64,000 nucleotides of DNA. Source: Topomyia yanbarensis (Eukaryota; Arthropoda; Insecta; Diptera; Culicidae). Every line of letters begins with the position of its first letter. Position 1 is the stretch's first letter. The notes beneath the pieces were generated by a model, which made no database searches, was not told the DNA's origin, and saw only the letters and a list, made by a program, of their open reading frames with translations. The DNA lies in assembly GCF_030247195.1 (NCBI RefSeq), contig NW_026683305.1:82501-146500 (forward strand), read 5' to 3'. A program made the position numbers and the translations under genes. Below, one piece after another: positions 12,713-23,511 of this stretch.

Positions 12713-13299
12713 CCTTTCATTTGAGGCCAAGTTTAGTCGAATCGGTCTAGCCATCTCCGAGAAACCGATGTGACTGTTATTCTGAATTTAGATACTTCCG
12801 CCGGGGCTTCCGGAACCGAGGATGGTGGCCAATGTGGCCAAATAGACTTTGAATGGATGTTAGTGACCTAATACTACAAATCGAAGCAGTTGTGGTCATA
12901 TTTTGGAAAATTTTTCACCTTTATACATTCATTGCAGAATTTATTAAAATCGACATTTTCTGCGTGTTCGTACTTATCACCCTGTAATTCCGGAACCGAA
13001 AGTCGGATCCATTAGAAATTCAATAGCAGCCTATGGGAACGTTGCACCTTTCATTTGAGACTAAGTTTGTCAAAATCGGTTCAGCAATCTCTGAGAAAAA
13101 TGAGTGACATTTTTGGTCACATACACACATACATACACACACACACATACATACATACACACATACATACACACACAGACATTTGCCGAACTCGACGAAC
13201 TGAATCGAATGGTATATGTCACTCGGCCCTCCGGGCCTCCGTTAAAAAGTCGGTTTTCAGAGCAATTGCAATACCTTTCTATTGAGAAAGGCAAAAAAA
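12713..13299 (+). repeat. Half R unit, second copy
   Basis: Matches 9481-10071 at 3232-bp offset and also the second half of unit 3 at 2030-bp offset, so the tandem boundaries can be parsed in two ways. Confidence 0.85.
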
Positions 13300-14150
13300 G
13301 ATTCTCGTAGACTATAGACTGTGCTCGTAATGTGTTCCTATATAACCAGTGTGGAAATGTTTTACCTCTTCACCATGTCATCGGAATTGTACACAGGGAA
13401 CTATTGGTAGAGGTGCAAATAAATAGCTGAATTACATATTTGATTTTAGCAATGAATTTGACAGCTTCGTACAATTATGATAGCATACTGCGGCTATCAT
13501 ATTTCTTTTTCAAATTTTCTTAAATTCGCAGAGTTCAGACGAAAATAATGAATCTACTAATAACAGCTTATTGAAACTGGTTGCAATGAAAAATGTTATT
13601 TGGTAGTACGTTCATCTCTATAATATTTTTGTTGCAAATTTGATTCTGATGAATAGGCTGTTATGCTGGCCAAATTTGCTAGAAACATGTAGTATGTGAT
13701 AAAAATGTTGGATTGATTAGTACCAGATAAATGCGAAATGTGTGTCAATAAAACGGTCATTATTATGTGTATTATAGAAACATATCTAAATATGACAAAG
13801 AAATTGGCTGCACTGCCAACCTCGCTAGCTGCATACACTCATCTGTCATCTGGCACAAGAAAGGCATGATAACCAAAAATACGAAGCCAGTTGTCTCTTT
13901 TTGTCTTAGGTTTACCCGGATCTCATTTGACTGGTGCTCACTGGGGAAATTGAAAGCTGATCTATTCATTTGAGAGGATCAAACGAAGGAGGTTGAATAT
14001 GAATTGCGACTCATTTGAAAGCAGCGGTGAGTGAAGTGCCATGAACCCAGCTTCAGATTAACAACAACTGATGCGTTAAATGAATGTGAATGCTACTGCA
14101 GACGACTGATTGACTGCGTTCATTCAGTTTCGATTGAATGAAATGAAATT
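13300..14150. repeat. Spacer repeat U, copy 3
   Basis: Matches copy 2 at a 2030-bp offset. It leads into the RT segment that, in this copy, continues into a longer LINE. Confidence 0.9.
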
Positions 14151-16394
14151 TTACTGCACTGCTCTTGACCATGACGGGCCGCCGTACCTGAGGATAGATA
14201 CGGCAACGCCTGCCAGTAACCTACGTCTACTGGCGCACACCTTTGAGCTGTTGGACATCATTCTCGATAGTGCCGCAACAGCAGTCGACGCTCTCTTGCA
14301 CGTATAGTCGACATGGCTGCCGAAGGTCAGCTTGTCGTCTATAATGACTCCGAGAGACTTCAGACTTCGCTGTGAAGTGATCGCGACTTCTCCCACATGG
14401 ATAACTGCATGTTGTGCCGACTTGCGGTTGTTGACGATAACTACCTCCGTCTTATGATGAGCGAGCTCCAGGCCTCTCGCGCTCATCCATTCCTCCACCG
14501 TGCTAATCGCGTGTTCTGCGGTTAGTTCTACCTCAGGAATTGACTCCCCGTAGACCTCCAAGGTTACGTCGTCGGCAAAGCCGACGATCTTGACCCCAGG
14601 AGGGAACTTCAGTCTCAGAACCCCGTCATACATGAGGTTCCATAGCACCGGGCCTAGGATCGAGCCCTGCGGGACTCCGGCGGTAATCGGAACCCTTTTC
14701 TGACCGGCATCGGTCTCGTATAGCAGTTTTGGAAGTAACTTTCCAGGATCCGGTACAGACCCACCGGTAGGCTAAGCCGGTGTAACGAGAGCGCGATGGC
14801 ATCCCAGCTTGCGCTGTTAAATGCGTTCTTCACGTCAAGTGTCACTAACGCACAGTATCGAATACCTCGCCTTTTTCGTTGGATCGCTATCTCGGCAGCA
14901 TTTATCACTGAGTTGAGAGCGTCCACTGTGGACTTACCCTTCCGAAAGCCAAACTGGTTGCTTGACAGACCGTCCGTAACTTCCGCGTACGGGGTGAGCC
15001 TGTTGAGGATGATCCTCTCAAGCAGTTTGCCAGTCGTGTCTATCAGACAGATTGGTCTGTACGCCGATGGGTCGCCTGGCGGCTTCCCGGGCTTCGGCAA
15101 CAGCACCAGTTTCTGCCTTTTCCATCTATCGGGGAAACGGCACTCGTCAAGGCATCTCTGCATAGCTAGCCTGAACATGTTCGGGTTCGCTATGATCGCT
15201 GCCTTGAGAGCGTTGTTTGGAACTCCATCCGGCCCTGGAGCTTTGTTCATTGCTAGGGATTTAGCCACTGCGAGTAGTTCTTCATTCGTCACTGGAGCCA
15301 CCATTTCGACCGTGCCCGCACTGTCTAGTAGTGCAGGTGGCCAGGGGCTTGTGGCTCGAGACGGGAAGAGTACTTCGATAATCGTTGCCAACCGGTCCGG
15401 AGACCGTTCTGGGGGTGAGGAGCCCCCTTTGGTCTTAGCCATCACAATCCGGTAGGCGTCACCCCACGGATTCACGTTGGCACTCTCACACAGGTTGTCG
15501 AAACACGCTCTCTTGCTGCTCTTAATGGCCTTGTTAAGGGCCAATTTCGCAGCTCGAAACACTTCACGGCGGTTCTCTCTTGCATCCTCGGTGCGAGCTC
15601 TTTGCATCCTACGTCTAGCTCTGAGACAGGCTGACCGTAGAGCTGCAATCTCGGCACTCCACCAGTATACCGGGCATCTACCGTTTCTTGGCAGTGTTTT
15701 TCTCGGCATAGTGGTGTCGCACGCGCGTGATAGAACAGCTACCAGCGCATCCCCGCTTAGACTGTCGGTGTTGGCCTCCAGTCCCAGGGCCGCGGTGAAA
15801 GCTTCGCTGTCGAAGTGATTGGACTTCCACCCGCGTACCTGACAGGGATCTCCCGCCCTCGGATGCTGCACACCATAGTTGATCTTAAAGCGGATTGCTA
15901 AATGATCGCTATGGGTGTAGCCTTCGTCTACCCTCCATTCCATGCCTGGAGCCAGACTCGGGCTGGCAAAGGTCAAATCAATCCACGCCTCCACTCCGTT
16001 TCTACGGAATGTACTAGCGGAGCCATCATTAGCTAGCACAGTATCGAGTTTCGCAAACGCTTCCATTAGCGCTTGACCCCTGCTATTTGTACAGCGGCTG
16101 CCCCACTCCACTGCCCAAGCGTTAAAGTCTCCCGCTATTACTACCGGTTTCCGGCCCACGAGGTCCGACGAGAGCCTGTCGATCATCTGGTAGAACTGTT
16201 CTATTGGCCACCTTGGTGGGGCGTAGCAGCTGCAATAGAACACACCATTGATCTTGGCAATCGCCACACCCTCGGCGGAGGGGTGTATTACCTCTTAAAC
16301 CGGGAACCTTCCCGTTGTACAGATTGCCACCATTCCAGACCCGTCCGAAACCCAATTGCCGTTGCCGGCAGGGATACTGTACGGGTCTGATAAG
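14151..16394 (-). pseudogene. R1-clade LINE, endonuclease-RT relic
   Basis: The longest copy of the LINE. Reading on the minus strand from 16394, it enters inside the AP-endonuclease domain (SDPY), meets an in-frame TAA at 16295-16297, then has GDFNAW and SDH motifs. RT motifs follow: GPDGVPN, LLPKPGK, YRPICLID, NQFGFRKGKS and LDVKNAFN. A one-base frameshift in a four-A run (plus-strand T's at 14727-14730; five would restore frame) precedes GVPQGS, FADD and a stop at 14151. The 5' end is missing and abuts a TATG/ACAY microsatellite; the 3' end runs into U. R1 clade is inferred from motif style and the microsatellite target. Confidence 0.85.
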
Positions 16395-16515
16395 ATGTGT
16401 GTATGTATGTATGTATGTATGTATGTATGTATGTATGTATGTATGCATGTATGTATGTATGTATGTATGTATGTATGTATGTATGTGTGTATGTATGTAT
16501 GTATGTGTGTATGTG
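16395..16515. repeat. (TATG)n / ACAY microsatellite
   Basis: About 120 bp of TATG repeats with GTGT interruptions. On the LINE sense strand it reads ACAT/ACAC. Open frames of Thr-Tyr-Ile-His type here are artefacts. Confidence 0.95.
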
Positions 16516-17340
16516 CGGATTTGTTAACAAAATGTCCACATCGGTTTCTTGGAGATGGCTGAACCGATTTTTACAAACTAAAATTCAAATGAAAGGTATA
16601 ATATTCCCATAGGTTGCTATTGAATTTCATTTTCAACCGACATCTTGTTCCGGATTACGAGTTGAAGAGTATGGTTACAAAACAAAATTTGTTGATTTGT
16701 CCACATCGGTTTCTCGGAATTTTCTGAACCGATTTTGACAAACTTGATTTTAAATGAAAGGTCAATCAGCTGCTGTTGAATTTTGTGTGGATCCGAGCTC
16801 TGGTTCCTGAATTACAGGGTGATACGTACGATCACGCAGCAAATCCCGATTCTAACGAATTCTGCGATGAATTGGTGAGGTGATTTTTTTCCAAAATATA
16901 AACACAACTGTTGAATTTGTAGATCTAGGTCACCAACAGTCATTCAAAGTCTCTTTGGCCACACTGGCCACCATCGACGGATCCGGAAGCATCCAAATTC
17001 AGAATAACGGTTATATTGGTTTTTCGAAAATGGCTAGAACGATTTGATCAACTTAGTCTCAAATGAAAGGTGTTGCGTCCCCGGAAACTGATATTAAATT
17101 CCATCTCCATCCGACTTCCAGCTCCGGAGTTACGGGTTGTGGAGTGCGATCACATAGAAAACTCCGATTCAAACCGATACCTCGATGAATGCAAAAAGGT
17201 GCTCTTATATATACTTACCAAGTGTAATAAGAATGAAAGACATTTCCATAATGTTATATTGTACGAACCAGTTATTAAATCATAGTTTGCAAAAATGAGA
17301 AAGGCGCAATTGCACCTATAGGTGGATTAAAACAGGTTTT
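16516..17340 (-). mobile_element. R-family element with CCTGTTTTAATCC terminus
   Basis: On the minus strand it begins AAACCTGTTTTAATCCACC (about 17340), followed by an AATTGCGCCTTTCTCA motif, and runs through three diverged R-type internal repeats to the microsatellite. It is closely related to 53475-54290 and 58900-59715, which show the same order and the same microsatellite edge. Confidence 0.75.
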
Positions 17341-17382
17341 TTTTTAGAAATCGACTTTTTGGGACTTTGCCAATTTTGCACC

Positions 17383-18582
17383 TTTTTGCCTTTCTCAACA
17401 GAAAGGTATTGCAATTGCTCTGAAAACCGACTTTTTAACGGAGGCCCGGAGGGCCGAGTGACATATACCATTCGATTCAGTTCGTCGAGTTCGGCAAATG
17501 TCTGTGTGTGTATGTATGTGTGTGTGTATGTATGTGTGTGTGTATGTGCGTCTGTGTGTGTACGCGAACACAATCTCACTCACTTTTCTCAGAGATGGCT
17601 GAACCGATTTTTACAAACTTAGTCCCAAATGAAAGGTGCAACGTTCCCATAGGCTGCTATTGAATTTCTAATGGATCTGACTTCCGGTTCCGGAATTACA
17701 GGGTGATGAGTACGATCACGCAGAAAATGTCGATTTTAAGAAATTCTGCAATGAATGTATAATGGTGAAAATTTTTCCAAAATGTGACCACAACTGCTTC
17801 GATTTGTAGTACTAGGTCATTAACAGCCATTCAAAGTCTCTTTGGTCACATTGGCCACCATCATCGGTTCCGGAAGCCCCGGCGGAAGTATCCAAATTCA
17901 GACTAACAGTCACATCGGTTTCTCGGAGGTGGCTAGACCGAGTCAACCAAACTTAGTCTCAAATGAAAGATGTTGCGTCCCCGTAAATGGCTATTAAATT
18001 TTATCCCCAACCGACTTCCGGTTCCGGAGTTACGGGTTGTGGCGTGCGATCACATAGCAAATTGTGATTCAAACCGATACTCCGATGGAAGCAAAAAAGG
18101 TAAAAATTTCGCTAAAATGTCTCTCAAATAACTTAACTTTGCAGTTCTAGGTCACCGACGGCCAACCAAACTTTCGTTGACTACATTGACCACCATAGAC
18201 GGTTCCGGAAGTGCCCGGGAAAAGCGGCCATCTTTCATAACTAGCAAACTCATATCAGTTTCTCGGAAATGGTTGGGCCGATTTTCACAAACTTAGTCCC
18301 AAATGATAGCTATATTATCCCCACAGATGTCTGTAAAATTTCGCACGGAACGCTTGTATGGTTCCGGAAATATAGACTGAACGGTCCGGTCACACATGAA
18401 ATTCCCATATAAGCCGGAACTCAAAATTTTTTTCAAAGGGGGGACCCCATGAAATTTCAGAAATCGAATTCGTATTTTTGATGCCAAACATCTTTAAAAT
18501 GCATGAAACGTCGAGATTTTATGTTATCACGAAATTTTTTTTTTTTAGAAATCGACTTTTTGGGACTGCCGATTTTGCACCT
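17383..18582 (-). repeat. R repeat, minus-strand unit a
   Basis: A ~1.2-kb unit in opposite orientation to those at 5.6-13.3 kb, with microsatellite at about 17500-17560. It shows more substitutions than the plus-strand array units show among themselves, for example TCACTCACTTTTCTCAGAGA in place of the 'tgacatttttggtcac' block. Confidence 0.8.
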
Positions 18583-19749
18583 TTTTGCCTTTCTCAATAG
18601 AAAGATATTGCAATTGCTCTGAAAACCGACTTTTTAACGGAGGCCCGGAGGGCCGAGTGACATATACCATTCGATTCAGTTCGTCGAGTTCGGCAAATGT
18701 CTGTGTGTATGTATGTGTGTGTATGTATGTGTGTGTATGTGCGTCTGTGTGTGTGTACGCGAACACAATCTCACTCACTTTTATCAGAGATGGATGAACC
18801 GATTTTTACAAACTTAGTCCCAAATGAAAGGTGCAACGTTCCCATAGACTGCTATTGAATTTCTAATGGATCCGACTTCCGGTTCCGGAATTACAGGGTG
18901 ATGAGTACGATCACGCAGAAAATGTCGATTTTAAGAAATTCTGCAATGAATGTATAATGGTGAAAATTTTTCCAAAATGTGACCACAACTGCTTCGATTT
19001 GTAGTACTAGGTCATTAACAGCCATTCAAAGTCTCTTTGGTCACATTGGCCACCATCATCGGTTCCGGAAGCCCCGGCGGAAGTATCCAAATTCAGACTA
19101 ACAGTCACATCGGTTTCTCGGAGGTGGCTAGACCGAGTCAACCAAACTTAGTCTCAAATGAAAGATGTTGCGTCCCCGTAAATGGCTATTAAATTTTATC
19201 CCCAACCGACTTCCGGTTCCGGAGTTACGGGTTGTGGCGTGCGATCGCATAGCAAATTGTGATTCAAACCGATACTCCGATGGAAGCAAAAAAGGTAAAA
19301 ATTTCGCTAAAATGTCTCTCAAATAACTTAACTTTGCAGTTCTAGGTCACCGACGGCCAAACAAACTTTCGTTGACTACATTGACCACCATAGACGGTTC
19401 CGGAAGTGCCCGGGAAAAGCGGCCATCTTTCAAAATTTACGAACTCACATCAGTTTCCCGAAATGGTTGGGCCGATTTTCACAAACTTAGTCCCAAATGA
19501 TAGCTATAACATCCCCATAGATGTATATAAAATTTCGCACGGATCGCTTATATGGGTCCGGAAATATAGACTAAATCGTTCGGTCACATATGAAATTCCC
19601 ATATAAGTCGGAACTCTAATTTTTTTCAAAAAATTTCAGAAATCGAATTCGTATTTTTGATGCCAAACATCTTTAAAATGCATGAAACGTCGAGAGTTTA
19701 TGTTATCTCGAAAAAATTTTATTTATGAAAATCGACTTTTTGGGACTTT
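18583..19749 (-). repeat. R repeat, minus-strand unit b
   Basis: Directly follows unit a in head-to-tail order and is very similar to it, with microsatellite at about 18700-18760. Its far end has lost a few bases around 19625. Confidence 0.8.
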
Positions 19750-20234
19750 GCCGCTGTTTTTGCCGAACAGTGGTAGGTCCTGTGATACTTTGCGAAGGAA
19801 ACTATAGTGCGTGACCTGGTACACTTTTGCTGGTGGACTGTATTTGTTCTGACCGAATTTGGAATATAAAGTGAGCCGGCCGTCTCGTGACAGCTGAACT
19901 GCGCGAAAACGAATGTAAAACTGACCCTGTTTGTTTGGCCTATACTGCTTTTAACCGTTCTGTTTCTATCTTCTTTCTATAATGGACTCGACGATATGCA
20001 GTGATACATTTTATAATGAACACAGTTTTGTGTAGTGCGCATATGGCTCACACTGTATGTGTATGCAACTCGAATGAGTGACCGAGAAACTATCTATCTG
20101 TATATAGAGATTATACTGACGGTAAAGATAGAGATGTACAAAACTGGATAATTTCAGTGGTACGCAAATCTGCTTATGTAGGAGACGGTTCTGATCTGGA
20201 AATGTACATTGAGCGTAAACAGCCGCTTTCGCAC
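19750..20234. other. No recognised feature
   Basis: Unique sequence between two R copies. I see no gene or element boundary. Confidence 0.4.
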
Positions 20235-20505
20235 CTTTTTGCCTTTCTCAATAGAAAGGTATTGCAATTGCTCTGAAAACCGACTTTTTAACGGAGGCCC
20301 GGAGGGCCGAGTGACATATACCATTCGATTCAGTTCGTCGAGTTCGGCAAATGTCTGTGTGTGTATGTATGTGTGTGTGTATGTATGTGTGTGTATGTGC
20401 GTCTGTGTGTGTGTACGCGAACACAATCTCACTCACTTTTCTCAGAGATGGATGAACCGATTTTTACAAACTTAGTCCCAAATGAAAGGTGCAACGTTCC
20501 CATAG
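20235..20505 (-). repeat. Truncated R repeat
   Basis: Contains the terminal hairpin, the CCCGGAGGGCCG block, the microsatellite (about 20350-20410) and the first internal block. It is cut at CCCATAG, where the duplicated 0.75-kb block begins. Confidence 0.8.
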
Positions 20506-21255
20506 TCACCCGTTCAGAAGTTATACCTTGTTGAAAACTGTATATCTGACCCTCTTGAGATCGCGCGTATGGCTCACTGAACAAGTAGGCGCTGGTGCTC
20601 AAAGACGCTTTCGCTTGTTTTTCTGAGTGGCGCGCACTCTATGTACTAGTGCGTTTGCTGGAAGTTTAGCACCGATATTGAATGGTTTTCTAACAGGTGA
20701 TGTATATTTCATCTCGGTCCGGTAAATCGAATGAATTTTAGTTTCAGGATATTGAAGAAGAGGTAAAAGATACACGTTTTCCATACAATTGCTACCTTAT
20801 CCGGCTGAATATTTTCAAATATTTCATACTGTAGCGCGCACGACGTTGCTACGGATTGAATCTGCCCAATCGTCCCACCTTTCCGAACAAATGGCTTAAG
20901 CGCCACCTCTTTCGAGGACAACTTGTCGTGCTTTAGGGTTGCCCGACCAGAAACCCAGCCTCAGGTAGGGTCGATATAGTGAAGGTTTAGAGGAACGACC
21001 TAGCAGACGCAATTGAATCGAGAGGTACTCAGTTTCATGCATCAAATTGCCCGAATAAACCCAGAGAAGTTCGCTTTCCTATCCCAAAATACCTAAGAAG
21101 AACACCACTCGTATTGTCTCATCACTGGAAGAATGCCTCAAAAACCAAATAACTAAACCGTACAAGAGACTCGAGTGGTGGGGCTAAGATTCTCAAGTAG
21201 CCCAACTTGGAGTAAATATCACCAAAAAACTACAAAACTACACGACGCGAAACAT
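20502..21255 (+). repeat. 0.75-kb block, copy 1
   Basis: Runs from CCATAGTCACCCGTTCAG to ACACGACGCGAAACAT and recurs at 22756-23511 with few differences. The left edge shares CCATAG with both flanks, suggesting a microhomology junction. It contains a ~115-bp TA-type MITE (about 20550-20667). Short open frames are conserved only because the copies are recent. Confidence 0.8.
20550..20667 (+). mobile_element. ~115-bp TA MITE, diverged copy
   Basis: Aligns with the MITE at 36139-36253: shared elements are the 'ggctcactgaac.ag..g.cgctggtgctc.aagacg' core and the 'gtgcac..gtgcactag' end. TIRs are eroded here. Confidence 0.6.
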
Positions 21256-21804
21256 TAGTTGTATTGATAATCATCATTCACTGTTCAAAGATGTTTGAAC
21301 TTTTTTTAAACTGTTCGGAAAGATTTTTTGTAGTGCATGCTTGCTTGAAATAAATATCTTGTTCTGTCCCTTTCTGCATCACGGTATAAAGAAGGCGAGT
21401 CAAAAGAAGTCGCATGGAAGGGTAACCACCCTGGTTTATACCCTACATATTTTGGACGCTTTTCATATAGTTGCTCTCTTTACTATAAAATTCCTTCAAA
21501 TTTGCAATGTAGTTGCTTGATACAGCAATTACATCGGACTCGTACGAAGTGATGCATGTAAAATTTGAATTTAAACGTTTTCTATTGATCCAATCAGGGC
21601 TGTAGCGAGAAATTACGGGCCGGGGGATCTAGTGCAAGGGCCCCTTCATCATTGTAGATTTCTCGAACATAGAAACGATTAGGCTCGAAATCTATTGGAA
21701 AAAAATAGTTCTCTGCTATTATATAAAGAAATTTTTGGGGAGAAATATAGCAGAATGCACTGAGTGGTGTCAATTCAAATGATTTTTTTCATTTCAAAGG
21801 GTGT
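21256..21804. other. No gene recognised
   Basis: Contains a GGGCTGTAGCGAGAAATTAC phrase (about 21598) resembling TE ends elsewhere, but I could not pair it. Confidence 0.4.
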
Positions 21805-22045
21805 TACGGTCAACTTTTTTCGTTTATTTTCTGTTAGTCTCTGTCCGCATCTATGCCTATCTTCAGTGGTGACTCCACAACCAGATATCGGTTCATCAAC
21901 ACATGGACCATGACCAACAGTTCTACTTCCCTTGTGACGGAAGACGTGATAAAAATCACAAAATGTTAACGACCACGACTGTGATTGAACCCAGATTCAC
22001 TGGGCTGAGTGGCGGTTACGCTTACCACTCAACCACAGGTGCCGT
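21805..22045 (-). mobile_element. tRNA-derived SINE (type 1), minus strand
   Basis: On the minus strand the A box TGGTTGAGTGG (22025-22035) is followed by the B box GGGTTCAATCAC (21981-21992). The head resembles the SINE at 421. The tail ends in an A-rich stretch near 21805-21815. Confidence 0.65.
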
Positions 22046-22249
22046 CTTTGATATCAAAATTTGGTCAATCAAGAATTTTTTATCACAATTTGTTTTTACA
22101 TAGCGTCAATTAATATAAAATACAGAAAATATTCAGCTAAGCTTTCATTGAAAGTCTATTAACTACTGCCATCAAATTCTGTACAGCCACCTCGTCCACT
22201 TTGTTCGCCACAGCCAGTTTATTTAAACAGCTTTGGTCTTCTTCAGGTT

Positions 22250-23045
22250 CCGCTTGACGATGCACAGTGGCTCTTAATTCATTGCAGTCAAAACTGTTCA
22301 TATTAGCGATTTTACTTATTCTACAATGTTTGTGTGTGTTAAAAGTGCCATCTTTTGGCAACATTATTGCCTTAAAAAATGATCACAATAGCCTATAGCA
22401 AATTTAACTTTTGAACCGAAAGAGATAGCGCTTGGTCGTCTTAGACAAAGTTGTAGATGTTTTTTATGTCCTTCAATTTTTATTTTTACTTATAACTTTT
22501 TTGTTTCTGATTTTTCGCGTTAACAATGTTCGAAGGTATTTTTATTATTATAAAACACACAACTTTTTCGAAGAGACTAGAATGCTGTGAACGCTGTGTA
22601 AAGTGACTTATGGCTGATTTTGATTTTATTTTAGCCCCATTCCGAACCCGCGTAACATTCCTATCGGCAAAAATTTTAATTATGCTATCAATTAATCTAA
22701 TAGGATTGGGTTTCACCTACAAAACGGTAAAACGGTAAACGGTAAAACCGTTTGTCCATAGTCACCCGTTCAGAAGTTATACCTTGTTGAAAACTGTATA
22801 TCTGACCCTCTTGAGATCGCGCGTATGGCTCACTGAACAAGTAGGCGCTGGTGCTCAAAGACGCTTTCGCTTGTTTTTCTGAGTGGCGCGCACTCTGTGT
22901 ACTAGTGCGTTTGCTGGAAGCTTAGCACCGATATTGAATGGTTTTCTAACAGGTGATGTATATTTCATCTCGGTCCGGTAAATCGAGTGAATTTTAGTTT
23001 CAGGATATTGAAGAAGAGGTAAAAGATACACGTTTTCCATACAAT
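22250..23045 (+). repeat. Left arm of a ~3.5-kb inverted-arm structure
   Basis: Matches the reverse complement of 24960-25745 over about 0.8 kb, diverged but collinear. Shared blocks include AAGTTGTGTGTTTTATAAT, AAATCAAAATCAGCCATAAG, the MITE and ATATTGAATG. A minus-strand frame just outside the arm (22138-22250, ending VVNRLSMKA then stop) weakly resembles a transposase C-terminus; that is a guess. Confidence 0.65.
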
Positions 23046-23511
23046 TGCTACCTTATCCGGCTGAATATTTTCAAATATTTCATACTGTAGCGCGCACGAC
23101 GTTGCTACGGATTCAATCTGCCCAATCGTCCCACCTTTCCGAACAAATGGCTTAAGCGCCACCTCTTTCGAGGACCACTTGTCGTGCTTTAGGGTTGCCC
23201 GACCAGAAACCCAGCCTCAGGTAGGGTCGATATAGTGAAGGTTTAGAGGAACGACCTAGCAGACGCAATTGAATCGAGAGGTACTCAGTTTCATGCATCA
23301 AATTACCCGAATAAACCTAGAGAAGTTCGCTTTCCTATCCCAAAATACCTAAGAAGAACACCACTCGTATTGTCTCATCACTGGAAGAATGCCTCAAAAA
23401 CCAAATAACTAAACCGTACAAGAGACTCGAGTGGTGGGGCTAAGATTCTCAAGTAGCCCAACTTGGAGTAAATATCACCAAAAAACTACAAAACTACACG
23501 ACGCGAAACAT
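22756..23511 (+). repeat. 0.75-kb block, copy 2
   Basis: Direct copy of 20502-21255, overlapping the inner part of the left arm. It ends at the same GACGCGAAACAT, after which the flanks differ. Confidence 0.8.
22806..22923 (+). mobile_element. ~115-bp TA MITE, diverged copy
   Basis: Same MITE as at 20550, carried in the second copy of the block. Confidence 0.6.

Noticed and set aside
14796..15455. A 219-codon plus-strand frame
   Set aside because: Antisense shadow of the R1-clade LINE; the minus strand shows all expected endonuclease and RT motifs.
16288..16539. Thr-Tyr-Ile-His and Cys-Met-Tyr-Val repeat proteins at every microsatellite
   Set aside because: These are translations of ACAY/TATG simple repeats in various frames, not genes.
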